From positions 22,313-86,312 of the forward strand of contig MWOU01000109.1 in the NCBI GenBank assembly GCA_002025975.1: DNA of 64,000 nucleotides, given 5' to 3'. The DNA is from Prochlorococcus sp. HOT208_60m_813B04. GTDB lineage: Bacteria; Cyanobacteriota; Cyanobacteriia; PCC-6307; Cyanobiaceae. Below are positions 7,878-16,933 of the stretch, piece after piece. The first letter of the stretch is position 1. Every line of letters starts with the position of its first letter. Under the pieces are notes generated by a model. It was not told the DNA's origin and did not search any database. It saw only the letters and a list, made by a program, of their open reading frames with translations. The position numbers and the translations under genes were made by a program.

Positions 7878-8573
7878 ATGGTCTCAGATATAAATTTTTT
7901 ATTAGTAGGCAATAGTAGGCTTCATTGGGCAAAATATTCTAAAAATCAATCTAAATTCTTACATACCCAAAAAAAGCAAAAAGTTCCCGAAAATATAGAT
8001 CTTGATGAATTAATTTGGGCTTCTGTAGGAAAACTACCAAATTTTTTGCTGAAAAAAGAAAATGAAATAAAAACCAAAGATATTCGGTTATCAAATCTCC
8101 CTGATTATTTCGGAGTTGATAGAGCTCTTGCCTGTATTGCAGCTTTAAAAATTATTGAAAACCCTTTCAAAAAAGATTTACTAATTGCAGATTTTGGAAC
8201 AATATTATCAATAACAAAATTGAATTCAAATGGATCTATTATTGGAGGTCAACTTGTTCCAGGTTTTCTAACACAATTGAAATCAATTGAACAAAATACA
8301 GAAAATCTTAAAGTTCCCAAAAAATATAATATTCCGATCAAAGATTTTTTATTTAATACAGAAGAAGCAATTATAAAAGGAGTAATAAACTCTCTTACTG
8401 GAGTAATTAATAGTTTATTTAATCCCGCAAAGGATATTTTAATAATCTGTGGAGGAGACTCTAAACTCCTTACAAAATTTCTAAAGACTGAAAAAGCAAA
8501 TATTATCAATGCTCCTAATTTAGTTATGGAGGGGATGATAATTCACCACCTGTCAGTAAAAAAATTATTTTAA
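7878..8573 (+). CDS. coaX: Type III pantothenate kinase
   Basis: 231 residues with an ASKHA-fold pattern: a degenerate N-terminal phosphate loop (L-V-G-N-S-R-L-H-W-A-K), G-V-D-R-A-L-A-C near residue 77, a second phosphate/adenosine loop (I-A-D-F-G-T-I-L-S-I) and the C-terminal C-G-G-D-S. Type III enzymes carry D-x-G-N-T/S at the first loop. Here it reads L-V-G-N-S, so the usual aspartate is replaced, which is worth noting. It would phosphorylate pantothenate as the first step to coenzyme A. The last 9 bases overlap the end of the convergent bcp gene. coaE lies 34 kb away in this window. Confidence 0.82.
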   Translation: MVSDINFLLVGNSRLHWAKYSKNQSKFLHTQKKQKVPENIDLDELIWASVGKLPNFLLKKENEIKTKDIRLSNLPDYFGVDRALACIAALKIIENPFKKDLLIADFGTILSITKLNSNGSIIGGQLVPGFLTQLKSIEQNTENLKVPKKYNIPIKDFLFNTEEAIIKGVINSLTGVINSLFNPAKDILIICGGDSKLLTKFLKTEKANIINAPNLVMEGMIIHHLSVKKLF

Positions 8574-9032
8574 CCCAAGGTCAGCAATTATATGATCAGC
8601 CATTATTGCTGCTTTTACCTTTAAGTAAATTTTTTCGATGTTACCATCAGTATCAATCAAAAAAGTATTTCTCATCATTCCCATATATTCTTTTCCCATG
8701 AATTTCTTAAGTCCATAGCTATCGTAATCAGAAGAAACTTTAAAAGGTTCAGGATCAGTTAAAAGAATAAAAGGTAAATTGAATTTTTCTATAAACTTCT
8801 GATGAGAGGAGGCATTATCTTTACTAATACCAAGCACAACAATATTATTTTTTTGGAGTAAATCCCAATTCTCTTTAAAATTACAGGCTTCTTTAGTACA
8901 TCCTGGAGTATTATCTTTTGGATAAAAATATAGTATTATTCTTTTACCTTTATAATCACTAAGAGAAACCTCTTTCTCAAAAGAATCTTTTAATTTAAAT
9001 TCTGGTGCTTTGTCGCCAACCTTAAGAGCCAT
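8565..9032 (-). CDS. bcp: Thiol peroxidase, Bcp/PrxQ type
   Basis: 155 residues from the ATG at 9032 (M-A-L-K-V-G-D-K-A-P-E-F). Twelve extra in-frame codons upstream are not needed. The peroxiredoxin motif N-T-P-G-C-T-K-E-A-C is at about 41-50. The peroxidatic cysteine is C45 and the resolving cysteine C50, the five-apart arrangement of atypical two-cysteine PrxQ/Bcp enzymes. It reduces hydroperoxides using thioredoxin and protects against photo-oxidative stress. Its start codon coincides with the most upstream possible start of the divergent phosphopantetheinyl transferase gene. Confidence 0.93.
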   Translation of the reverse strand: MALKVGDKAPEFKLKDSFEKEVSLSDYKGKRIILYFYPKDNTPGCTKEACNFKENWDLLQKNNIVVLGISKDNASSHQKFIEKFNLPFILLTDPEPFKVSSDYDSYGLKKFMGKEYMGMMRNTFLIDTDGNIEKIYLKVKAAIMADHIIADLGLK

Positions 9033-9688
9033 TGAAATTATTAAATGAGTATGAATATAAAATACCAAAAATTTGGTTTTATGAGATTAAAGGTGTGCAA
9101 GATGTCGCAACGGTAGAAGAAATTAAAACTGCCAAAAAGCTAACAAATTCAAGATCAAAGATTTTTTTAGAAACAAGAGCTTATTTGCGACAATCACTTT
9201 CGACACTTTTTGATTTAGATCCGCTAGAAATTCCAATTAATGCTTATCCTGGAGAACCTCCAAGTTTACCCTCTGGCATGGGAAATATAAGTTTAAGTCA
9301 TTGTAAAGATGCCATTGCTATAGTCTGGTATAAAAGCAAAATTGGGATTGATATTGAGAGAACAGATAGAGATTTTAACCATATAAAATTTGCAGAAAAA
9401 TATTTTTTTCATACCAATAAATCAAACCATAACAATTATTTAACAAAAAATCTGATATTAAATCAATGGTGTGCTGTTGAAGCAGCTATAAAATGGGATC
9501 ATGGAAAATTAGCTAAAGATATTAACCATTGGCAATTTTTTGAAAAGCCAAAAGAGTTAATTCATAAGAAGAAAAACATACATTTACATTTTTCACAGAT
9601 TAACTTCCATAATTGGACTATCGCTTTAGCATACGAAGAAAAAAATTCTTTTAATCCTGAGATTATTTGTTGTTCAAAAAATTTTTAG
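9032..9688 (+). CDS. 4'-phosphopantetheinyl transferase, Sfp/HetI type
   Basis: 218 residues if translation begins at the TTG at 9032. No ATG lies near, and the true start may be a few codons later (GTG at about codon 22 would trim the first strand). The Sfp signature I-G-I-D-I-E-R supplies the Mg2+-binding aspartate and glutamate, and W-C-A-V-E-A-A-I-K matches the second motif W-x-x-K-E-A-x-x-K with Val in place of the first Lys. It transfers the phosphopantetheine arm of CoA to acyl carrier proteins. The start overlaps the bcp start on the opposite strand, and the end overlaps rarA by 4 bases. Confidence 0.85.
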   Translation: MKLLNEYEYKIPKIWFYEIKGVQDVATVEEIKTAKKLTNSRSKIFLETRAYLRQSLSTLFDLDPLEIPINAYPGEPPSLPSGMGNISLSHCKDAIAIVWYKSKIGIDIERTDRDFNHIKFAEKYFFHTNKSNHNNYLTKNLILNQWCAVEAAIKWDHGKLAKDINHWQFFEKPKELIHKKKNIHLHFSQINFHNWTIALAYEEKNSFNPEIICCSKNF

Positions 9689-10974
9689 TTTTCTTTTCTC
9701 CTAAGCAGTTCTTCATATTGAGTTTTTTCCCATCCATTAGTATTTGGTTCCCATATTTTTAAACCTCTTAAAGATTTAGGAAGATATTCTTGTGCAACCC
9801 AATTATCTGGATAATTATGAGGATTGACATAACTATGCGAATTATTTTTTAAATGAAGTGGAACATCAAAAGCATTGGTAGATTTGATTGTTTCAATTGC
9901 TTTAAAAATACTTTTCGTACTATTACTTTTTGGAGATACAGCTAAATATAAAGAAGCCTGCGTTAAAAAATATAATCCTTCTGGAAAACCAACTCTATCA
10001 AAAGCATCACAACAGGATTGTACAACTACTATCGCATTAGGATCAGCTATTCCAATATCTTCACTGGCAGATATAAGTAGTCTTCTAAAAATAAAATTAG
10101 GATCTTCACCAGCCTCCAGCATATTCGCAAGCCAGAATAAAGTTGCATCTGGATCAGAGCCTCTTATTGACTTGATAAAGGCACTTATTACATCGTAATG
10201 ATTTTGACCATTTTTATCGTAAACAACATTTTTCTTTTGAATTGCATCCTCTGCTATTGAGAGATTAATGTTGATTTCTTTTGAATCATTTTCGGCAGTT
10301 GTTTCAATGGCCATCTCTAGCGCATTTATTAATGTTCTTGCATCTCCGCCAGAAAATTTAATTAAATGACTTTTAGCATCTTGAGTTAAATAAATCTTTT
10401 TTGAATCTTTTTGTTTTGAATAGTAAGTAATAACTTTTTGTATTATTTTCTGCAAATCATTTTCTGCCAAAGGAAGTAATGTAAAAATACGAGACCTGCT
10501 AACAAGCGCTTTATTAACAGCAAAGAAAGGGTTTTCAGTTGTAGCACCAATAAAAGTTATCGTTCCATTTTCTATTGAAGGTAATAAAGCATCTTGCTGA
10601 ACTGCTGTAAATCTATGAACCTCATCAATAAATAAAATTGTTTTTCTTTTTGAATTTATTAATCTATCTTTTGCATTAGCGATTTCATTTCTTAATTCTT
10701 TAACACTTGATAATACTGCATTTAACTTAATTAATTTTGACCGAGTATTGTAGGAAATAATTTCAATAAGAGTAGTTTTTCCAACACCAGGAGGGCCAGA
10801 AAAAATAAAATTACTAATCTTATCGTTTAATATTGCACTTCTCAAAAGCGAATTCTCATTCAGTATTGGTTGTTGACCAAAAAAATCTTCCAAATTCTTT
10901 GGTCTTAATTTATCTGCCAAAGGTGAATTATTTTCTATTTGAGAATAATTAGTAAATAAATTTTCTGAATGCAT
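9685..10974 (-). CDS. rarA: Replication-associated recombination AAA+ ATPase, RarA/MgsA
   Basis: 429 residues, the usual RarA length. The N-terminal clamp-loader-like part reads L-A-D-K-L-R-P-K-N-L-E-D-F-F-G-Q. Walker A is G-P-P-G-V-G-K-T-T at 60-68, Walker B L-F-I-D-E-V-H-R-F, and sensor 1 G-A-T-T-E-N-P-F-F. The C-terminal tetramerisation domain contains S-A-S-E-D-I-G-I-A-D-P. The protein acts at stalled replication forks with RecA and SSB. It is convergent with the phosphopantetheinyl transferase gene and downstream of pgm with a 33-base gap. Confidence 0.93.
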   Translation of the reverse strand: MHSENLFTNYSQIENNSPLADKLRPKNLEDFFGQQPILNENSLLRSAILNDKISNFIFSGPPGVGKTTLIEIISYNTRSKLIKLNAVLSSVKELRNEIANAKDRLINSKRKTILFIDEVHRFTAVQQDALLPSIENGTITFIGATTENPFFAVNKALVSRSRIFTLLPLAENDLQKIIQKVITYYSKQKDSKKIYLTQDAKSHLIKFSGGDARTLINALEMAIETTAENDSKEININLSIAEDAIQKKNVVYDKNGQNHYDVISAFIKSIRGSDPDATLFWLANMLEAGEDPNFIFRRLLISASEDIGIADPNAIVVVQSCCDAFDRVGFPEGLYFLTQASLYLAVSPKSNSTKSIFKAIETIKSTNAFDVPLHLKNNSHSYVNPHNYPDNWVAQEYLPKSLRGLKIWEPNTNGWEKTQYEELLRRKEN

Positions 10975-11007
10975 ATAAATAAAATCAAAAAATCACTACT
11001 TTCAATT

Positions 11008-12645
11008 CTATGTAATTACTGTAGGAGTTTCCATTTGAGTAAGTTTTGAAATGTTCAATAAAGTATCTAAATCATTTATTAGAGGTTTCAAAGCTATCTG
11101 AGGATTTAACGCAAGATTCTGTTGAGGATTGAAAAATTTCTCAAAGTAAAGCCTTAATGTTGCACCCTTAGTTCCAGTTCCAGAAAGGCGCACAATTACT
11201 CGAGAATTATCATCAAGGACTAATCTTAAACCTTGGTTTTCACTTATGGAATTATCAACGGGATCTAAATATGAAAAGTTATCTGCAACTTTAACTAAAT
11301 GGCCAGCAAAACTATTTCCTTTTAAATTTTCGAGCATAGAAGTTAGATTACCAAAGATTTGATTAGCAATATTTGAGGGAATTGACTCATAATCATGTCT
11401 TGAATAATAATTCCTACCAAATTGTTTCCAATGATTCTGCATCAAATCACTTACCGAACATTTTTTCTCAGCTAAAACTTGTAACCAATACAAAACTGCC
11501 CATAGTCCATCTTTCTCTCTCACATGATTACTACCTGTTCCAAAACTTTCTTCTCCACATAAAGTAATTAAATTAGAATCTAAAAGATTTCCGAAAAACT
11601 TCCAGCCAGTAGGTGTCTCGAAACAAGGAATATTTAAAGCTCGAGCAACATTATCAACCGCTGAGCTGGTTGGCATGGATCGTGCCACACCCGTAATACC
11701 ATCTTTATAACCAGGGACACATTTTGTGTTAGCAGTGATAACTGCAAGGCTATCACTAGGATTTACAAAACATCCACTTCCTAAAATCATATTCCTATCT
11801 CCATCTCCATCGCATGCAGCACCAAAACTGTAAGATTTTTTATTTAATAACAAATCAGCCAAGTGGGATGCATAAGTAAGATTAGGATCAGGATGTAAAC
11901 CTCCAAAATCTTTTAACGGGTTACCATTCATGACACAACCCTGTGCAAGACACATTTTTTCAACAAAAATATTTTTTGCATATGGGCCTGTAACCGCATT
12001 CATTGCATCAAAGATTAACGAGAAGTCTTTTTTTAAAAAATCACTAATTTGATCAAAATCAAAAATTTTCTCCATCAAATTAGAATAATCTTTTAATCCA
12101 TCAATAATTTCTAAGGTAGTTTCGCCGTAAGAATAAGTTCGATATTCACTAAAATCAGGTAATTGAATTTTACAAATTTTATAACTAGTTAGTAATTGTG
12201 AAGCCTTGAAGATCTTATTAGTAATTAACTCAGGAGCAGGGCCTCCATTAGAAATGTTCAATTTTACTCCAAAGTCGCCATCAATCCCTCCAGGATTATG
12301 ACTTGCAGAAAGAATAATTCCACCAACAGCGTTTTCTTTTCTAATCAAATGTGATGTCGCAGGAGTAGATAATAAACCATATTTTGGAACAATCACCTTT
12401 TGAACTTTATGAGCGATACATATTTGGACAATTTTCTCTATTGCTTCAATATTGCCATATCTGCCATCACCACCAACAACTAATGTTGAACCTTTTAAAT
12501 CTCCCAATATTTGTAATATTGCTTCAATAAAAATTTCTAAATAATGTTCCTCCTGAAACTTAAGAGTACTTTTTCTTAAACCAGAGGTACCTGGTTTTTG
12601 ATCTAGAAAGGGTGAATTGATATTAATTACATTGACTTGAGTCAT
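11008..12645 (-). CDS. pgm: Phosphoglucomutase
   Basis: 545 residues, the length of eukaryote-like alpha-D-phosphoglucomutases found in cyanobacteria. The phosphoserine loop L-S-A-S-H-N-P-G-G is at about 112-120 with catalytic S115. The Mg2+ loop D-G-D-G-D-R-N is near residue 282, the sugar-binding G-E-E-S-F-G-T-G-S is present, and the C-terminal phosphate-binding loop reads R-L-S-G-T-G-T-K-G. It interconverts glucose-1-phosphate and glucose-6-phosphate, linking glycogen synthesis with central carbon metabolism. It precedes rarA on the same strand. Confidence 0.96.
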   Translation of the reverse strand: MTQVNVININSPFLDQKPGTSGLRKSTLKFQEEHYLEIFIEAILQILGDLKGSTLVVGGDGRYGNIEAIEKIVQICIAHKVQKVIVPKYGLLSTPATSHLIRKENAVGGIILSASHNPGGIDGDFGVKLNISNGGPAPELITNKIFKASQLLTSYKICKIQLPDFSEYRTYSYGETTLEIIDGLKDYSNLMEKIFDFDQISDFLKKDFSLIFDAMNAVTGPYAKNIFVEKMCLAQGCVMNGNPLKDFGGLHPDPNLTYASHLADLLLNKKSYSFGAACDGDGDRNMILGSGCFVNPSDSLAVITANTKCVPGYKDGITGVARSMPTSSAVDNVARALNIPCFETPTGWKFFGNLLDSNLITLCGEESFGTGSNHVREKDGLWAVLYWLQVLAEKKCSVSDLMQNHWKQFGRNYYSRHDYESIPSNIANQIFGNLTSMLENLKGNSFAGHLVKVADNFSYLDPVDNSISENQGLRLVLDDNSRVIVRLSGTGTKGATLRLYFEKFFNPQQNLALNPQIALKPLINDLDTLLNISKLTQMETPTVIT

Positions 12646-12677
12646 ATTTTTAAAAAACTTCCAAAAATCTAACTAAA

Positions 12678-12848
12678 TTAATGAGGCATTTCGGATGTTC
12701 TTAACATAGCGATAAACCATAATGAAGAAATTAATAATGCACTAAGAATTCCATAGTTAACTCCAAATTTTGAAATTGTAATTGGAACTATTAGTGGAAA
12801 TGTTAATGCTCCAAACAATGGAGTAAAAGCCACAATTTTTTTTAGCAT
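12678..12848 (-). CDS. Small two-span membrane protein, unknown function
   Basis: A 56-residue ORF from the ATG at 12848. After M-L-K-K it has a hydrophobic stretch (about 5-27) and a second (about 31-48, Y-G-I-L-S-A-L-L-I-S-S-L-W-F-I-A-M-L), then a short polar end, S-E-M-P-H. It fills the gap between pgm and the DUF4912 gene on the same strand, with 12 bases separating it from the upstream gene's stop and 32 from the pgm start. The tight fit and balanced composition suggest a real gene. No family recognised. Confidence 0.6.
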   Translation of the reverse strand: MLKKIVAFTPLFGALTFPLIVPITISKFGVNYGILSALLISSLWFIAMLRTSEMPH

Positions 12849-12860
12849 TAATTTAATAGA

Positions 12861-13961
12861 TTAAAACCATTCAGTCTCAGAATTATCTTTTTCATTAGTA
12901 TCGTCAAGTGGCGTAGTTCTATCAAATTTCATTGATATACTTTTTTCTTGCTCACCGTACACATCAACAGCTTTGATATCATATTTTTGAGTACCATCTC
13001 TAAATGGAACTTGAATTCTGAAAGTACCATCGGCAGCAAGAGGCACATCTTCTCCACCGATTGTCAGTTTTGCAGAAGGCTCTGTAGCTCCATAAACAAT
13101 TAATTCAGCATCGGCAACGAGCCAAAAAGATCTATTTTTAACAATTCCGTTTCCAGAATCATTTAAACCTGATGACCATTTACCAGCTCCTGAATCTGTG
13201 AGATTATCATTGAGGCTTGTTGAGTTTACATTTTCCATGAATTCTTCAGAACCAACTTTTCTCCTGAGAGGAATATTAGTTGCTGCCTGGTATAACCTTT
13301 CATGCATACCATTTTGTTCTGAATCAACAGGATTTGAAATATCTGGGATTGACTCAGAAGTAGAATCCAAATTAAAAGGTACAAATTTATCAAGAATTTG
13401 CTCAGAAGGATGAGAGCCAGGAACGTGGCTTGTAGAAGAAAATGCCAATGACATCCATTTAAAACCATATTTATAACCTAATTCAACTTTATAGTCTCTA
13501 TCTGCAAGTGGGATTGGCAAATACCACTCAGTACTATAACTATCGACAGCTATCTCCCTTAGTGTTCCTTGATTTAAGTTGCTTCCTTCAGAACCAGATG
13601 CATCAAATAATCGTAAGCACAATTTATTGGCTCCCAAAGATTGTGCTTTTTCTCGATCTGCATCAGAAATTTGCCAAAAAACGTAAGCCCAATCTGGATC
13701 TCGGGGTAGAAATACTACGTTTGTTTTAACTTCGTCACTGCTGTTAAAAGCATTAGATTCAATAGTTTCTTCAGATTTTGGCTGGAGAGAACTTACGTTT
13801 ATTTTTTTTGAAGATTTTTCCTGATATTTAAGAATTAAGTCAACTAAGACAGCTTTTGTTTTACGACTGTATAAAGGTACTGATAATTTACTTGCTTCTT
13901 GACGTAATTGTCTGAGGGTTAGTGAAAGTAATTGATCTTTATTAATGATCCCATCAGCCAC
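12861..13961 (-). CDS. DUF4912-domain protein with N-terminal Rho-N/SAP-like helix pair
   Basis: 366 residues from a GTG. Residues about 8-50 (L-S-L-T-L-R-Q-L-R-Q-E-A-S-K-L...Y-S-R-K-T-K-A-V-L-V-D-L-I) match the Rho-N/SAP-like fold seen in nucleic-acid-binding proteins. A DUF4912-type beta domain follows, with the W-A-Y-V-F-W-Q-I-S hallmark near residue 92, and a low-complexity linker. The C-terminal beta segment (about 275-350) contains L-I-V-Y-G-A-T-E-P-S-A-K-L-T-I-G-G-E-D-V and resembles an Ig-like/PKD strand pattern. Cyanobacterial proteins of this layout are uncharacterised. The 269 bases upstream to the next gene hold only an AT-rich tract and a short CCTG-TCGT-CAGG hairpin near 14023-14034. 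Confidence 0.8.
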   Translation of the reverse strand: MADGIINKDQLLSLTLRQLRQEASKLSVPLYSRKTKAVLVDLILKYQEKSSKKINVSSLQPKSEETIESNAFNSSDEVKTNVVFLPRDPDWAYVFWQISDADREKAQSLGANKLCLRLFDASGSEGSNLNQGTLREIAVDSYSTEWYLPIPLADRDYKVELGYKYGFKWMSLAFSSTSHVPGSHPSEQILDKFVPFNLDSTSESIPDISNPVDSEQNGMHERLYQAATNIPLRRKVGSEEFMENVNSTSLNDNLTDSGAGKWSSGLNDSGNGIVKNRSFWLVADAELIVYGATEPSAKLTIGGEDVPLAADGTFRIQVPFRDGTQKYDIKAVDVYGEQEKSISMKFDRTTPLDDTNEKDNSETEWF

Positions 13962-14230
13962 TTTAAAATCTCCGTTTTTGTTTGGGATCAGTATGTTCTT
14001 TTTTTTTGGAATTTGTGTGCCTTTTTGACCTGTCGTCAGGATCCTCTGACTACTAAATAATTTACAAATTTAGTATTTCTCGCCAAAACAGTTGGTAACA
14101 ATAGAAAAAGTAAGTTTTAAGACTTTAGTTGAATGTAAATTAATTTTCTTTTTTTTTAAATTTTATTACCCAAATTTGTTAACGACTCAACAAAAATATA
14201 TTTTTTCTTCGGGATCAATTCGGAAAATTT

Positions 14231-14584
14231 CTAACTTCCTTTAACTAGAAGTACTAGATCATCTATTTCTAAATCCTGAATACTTTTACCTATTTTTTTT
14301 GAAAAAGTAATTAATTTTTTCGAAGTGGATTCTAACTGCTCATAAAAAAGATCACTAAATTTTTTATCATCAAATTTTTTGGATTGGTTATCACACCATT
14401 CTCTCAAGGGATTTTTATTTTGATATTCCAAGCCATTATCTACATTGGTAATTTTTAAAATATGAAGGCAATGAGCGAGTATTCTTAAGTGGTGTTTCTG
14501 CATTATAGGTAGATCAAGATTATCAATTTCTTGGATAGTTTCTATATTTAATGGGCTAGACAAGGGATCAAGGTGATTGGACAT
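14231..14584 (-). CDS. Hypothetical protein divergent from sufB
   Basis: 117 residues, soluble, rich in His, Leu and Lys in its first half (Q-K-H-H-L-R-I-L-A-H-C-L-H-I-L-K) and helical throughout by appearance. A single W-C-D is present in the middle. In many cyanobacteria the gene divergent from sufB is sufR, a DeoR-type repressor of about 215 residues with a winged helix and cluster-binding cysteines. This protein is half that size and shows neither feature, so it is not SufR. It shares the 95-base upstream region with sufB and may respond to the same promoter region. Function unknown. Confidence 0.7.
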   Translation of the reverse strand: MSNHLDPLSSPLNIETIQEIDNLDLPIMQKHHLRILAHCLHILKITNVDNGLEYQNKNPLREWCDNQSKKFDDKKFSDLFYEQLESTSKKLITFSKKIGKSIQDLEIDDLVLLVKGS

Positions 14585-14679
14585 TAATTTTTAGTTTTAA
14601 TAAAAGGAAAAAACTCAATATTGGGGGAATCTTTCGTTAAAGTATATAAAGCTAATTGTAATAAGTTATTTTTGATAAC

Positions 14680-16122
14680 ATGGTCAACGAAAATTTAGTT
14701 AAAGATGTAGTAAAAGAGCCTTACAAATATGGTTTCGTTACTGACATTGATACTGACAAAATAGAAAAGGGATTAAATGAAGATGTCATAAAATTAATTT
14801 CACAGAAAAAAGAAGAGCCAAAATTTCTTCTCGATTTTAGATTAAAAGCTTTTAAAAAATGGCAAAAAATGAAAGAGCCCGATTGGGCAGCTTTAGGATA
14901 TAAAAAAATTGATTATCAAGATATTATTTATTACTCTGCTCCTAAGCAAAAAGAGAAAATTTCTAGCTTAGATGAAGTTGATCCCAAACTTCTTGAGACT
15001 TTTGACAAATTAGGAATACCTCTCACCGAACAAAAAAAACTCACAAATGTAGCAGTAGATGCTGTCTTTGATAGCGTTTCTATAGCCACAACTTTTAGAG
15101 AAGAACTTTCTAAACATGGAGTTATATTTTGCTCAATTAGTGAAGCAGTAAAAAATCACGCGGATTTGATTGAAAAATATTTAGGCACAGTAGTTCCAGA
15201 TAGTGATAATTATTTTGCAGCACTAAATTCTGCAGTTTTTAGTGATGGTTCGTTTGTTTATATCCCAAAAGGTGTTACTTGCCCTATGGATCTATCTTCC
15301 TACTTCAGAATTAATAGTGGAGATTCAGGACAATTCGAAAGAACACTAATCATTGCTGAAGAATCAAGTTCTGTAAGTTATCTAGAAGGTTGTACAGCTC
15401 CAATGTTTGATACAAATACCCTACATGCAGCAGTTGTAGAGCTTATAGCATTAGACGACGCCTCAATAAAATATTCAACAGTGCAAAATTGGTATGCTGG
15501 TGATGAAGAAGGTATTGGCGGAATTTTTAATTTTGTCACCAAGAGAGGAAAATGTTTAGGTAAGAGAAGTAAAATTAGTTGGTCTCAAGTTGAAACAGGG
15601 TCTGCAATTACATGGAAATATCCTAGCTGTCTTCTTTTGGGGGAAGAATCTGTAGGAGAATTTTATTCAGTAGCTCTCACCAATAACCTTCAGCAAGCAG
15701 ATACCGGCACAAAAATGATCCATATTGGTCCTAAGACCAAATCAACTATCGTTAGCAAAGGTATTAGTGCAGGTAAGTCAAAAAATAGCTATAGAGGTCT
15801 TGTCAAAATGGGAACAAAAGCTACAGGATCAAGAAATTACAGTCAATGTGATTCAATGTTAATAGGGGATCAAGCTTCTGCAAATACATTTCCTTACATC
15901 AAATCTCAACAACCAAATTCTGAAATTGAGCATGAAGCAAGCACATGTAGAATCTCAGAAGACCAACTTTTTTATCTTCAAAGCAGAGGTATAGAATTTG
16001 AGGAGGCAGTATCTATGATGGTCAGCGGTTTTTGCAGAGATGTATTTAATCAATTACCTATGGAATTTGCTGCTGAAGCAGATAAGTTACTCGCACTTAA
16101 ACTAGAGGGATCAGTAGGTTAA
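14680..16122 (+). CDS. sufB: Fe-S cluster assembly scaffold protein SufB
   Basis: 480 residues, full length for SufB. The C-terminal half carries the parallel beta-helix core typical of SufB/SufD, with the conserved Y-L-E-G-C-T-A-P near residue 237 and N-Y-S-Q-C-D-S near residue 389. Near the end, [10 protein letters not shown] is the SufB/D family hallmark. With SufC and SufD it forms the SufBC2D scaffold that receives sulfur from SufS and builds clusters for photosystem I and other proteins. It is the first gene of a tight sufBCDS operon, with 21 bases to sufC. Confidence 0.97.
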   Translation: MVNENLVKDVVKEPYKYGFVTDIDTDKIEKGLNEDVIKLISQKKEEPKFLLDFRLKAFKKWQKMKEPDWAALGYKKIDYQDIIYYSAPKQKEKISSLDEVDPKLLETFDKLGIPLTEQKKLTNVAVDAVFDSVSIATTFREELSKHGVIFCSISEAVKNHADLIEKYLGTVVPDSDNYFAALNSAVFSDGSFVYIPKGVTCPMDLSSYFRINSGDSGQFERTLIIAEESSSVSYLEGCTAPMFDTNTLHAAVVELIALDDASIKYSTVQNWYAGDEEGIGGIFNFVTKRGKCLGKRSKISWSQVETGSAITWKYPSCLLLGEESVGEFYSVALTNNLQQADTGTKMIHIGPKTKSTIVSKGISAGKSKNSYRGLVKMGTKATGSRNYSQCDSMLIGDQASANTFPYIKSQQPNSEIEHEASTCRISEDQLFYLQSRGIEFEEAVSMMVSGFCRDVFNQLPMEFAAEADKLLALKLEGSVG

Positions 16123-16143
16123 TTAATCAATTTCTAAACTGAA

Positions 16144-16929
16144 ATGCAAAGAAAAATGAAAGAATCAGATCCAATTTTAGAAGTTGAAAATCTCGCTGCA
16201 TCTACTGATAATCTTCCAATTTTAAAAGGGGTTTCACTTACTGTCTATCCGGGAGAAATCCATGCCATTATGGGAAGAAATGGTTGTGGCAAAAGTACTC
16301 TTTCGAAAATCATTGCAGGACATCCCTCGTATAATATTACAAATGGCGACATAAAATTTTTAGGTGAAAACATCAACTCTCTAGAACCCGAAGAGAGATC
16401 TCAATCAGGAATTTTTCTTGGTTTTCAATATCCAATTGAGATTCCAGGTGTAAGTAATCTTGAGTTTCTTAGAGTTTCAACTAATGCTAGAAGGAAATTC
16501 CTCAACAAAGAAGAATTAGATACCTTTGATTTTGAAGAATTAGTTAAAGAAAAGTTAGAAATTGTTCAAATGGATCACGCATTTCTATCAAGGAGTGTAA
16601 ATCAAGGCTTTTCCGGAGGTGAAAAAAAAAGAAATGAAATTTTGCAAATGGCTTTACTTGAGCCCAAGATAGCAATATTAGATGAGACCGATTCTGGTCT
16701 AGATATCGATGCTCTAAGAATAGTGGCATCAGGAATTAAAAAAATATCTAATGCACAGACTGGAATTATACTTATTACCCACTATCAAAGATTATTAGAT
16801 GAAATTAAACCAAATTATGTCCATGTTATGTCAGACGGACAAATCATAAAAACTGGTGAGAGTGATCTTGCTCTAGAGCTTGAAGAAAAAGGGTACGAAT
16901 GGACTGATAACTTTATAAAAGAGACCTAG
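16144..16929 (+). CDS. sufC: Fe-S cluster assembly ATPase SufC
   Basis: 261 residues. Walker [10 protein letters not shown] near residue 44, the SufC signature [10 protein letters not shown] near 156, Walker [13 protein letters not shown] near 177 and the switch histidine in I-T-H-Y. The E-T-D-S-G-L-D form is specific to SufC. ATP binding drives SufC dimerisation, which opens the SufBD surface for cluster assembly. ATG at 16144 or the internal Met five codons on are both possible starts. Only 4 bases separate it from sufD. Confidence 0.97.
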   Translation: MQRKMKESDPILEVENLAASTDNLPILKGVSLTVYPGEIHAIMGRNGCGKSTLSKIIAGHPSYNITNGDIKFLGENINSLEPEERSQSGIFLGFQYPIEIPGVSNLEFLRVSTNARRKFLNKEELDTFDFEELVKEKLEIVQMDHAFLSRSVNQGFSGGEKKRNEILQMALLEPKIAILDETDSGLDIDALRIVASGIKKISNAQTGIILITHYQRLLDEIKPNYVHVMSDGQIIKTGESDLALELEEKGYEWTDNFIKET

Positions 16930-16933
16930 ACAA

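Noticed and set aside
9875..10198. A plus-strand frame of 107 codons opposite rarA
   Set aside because: It is the antisense of a well-supported AAA+ gene and shows no start signal or motif of its own.
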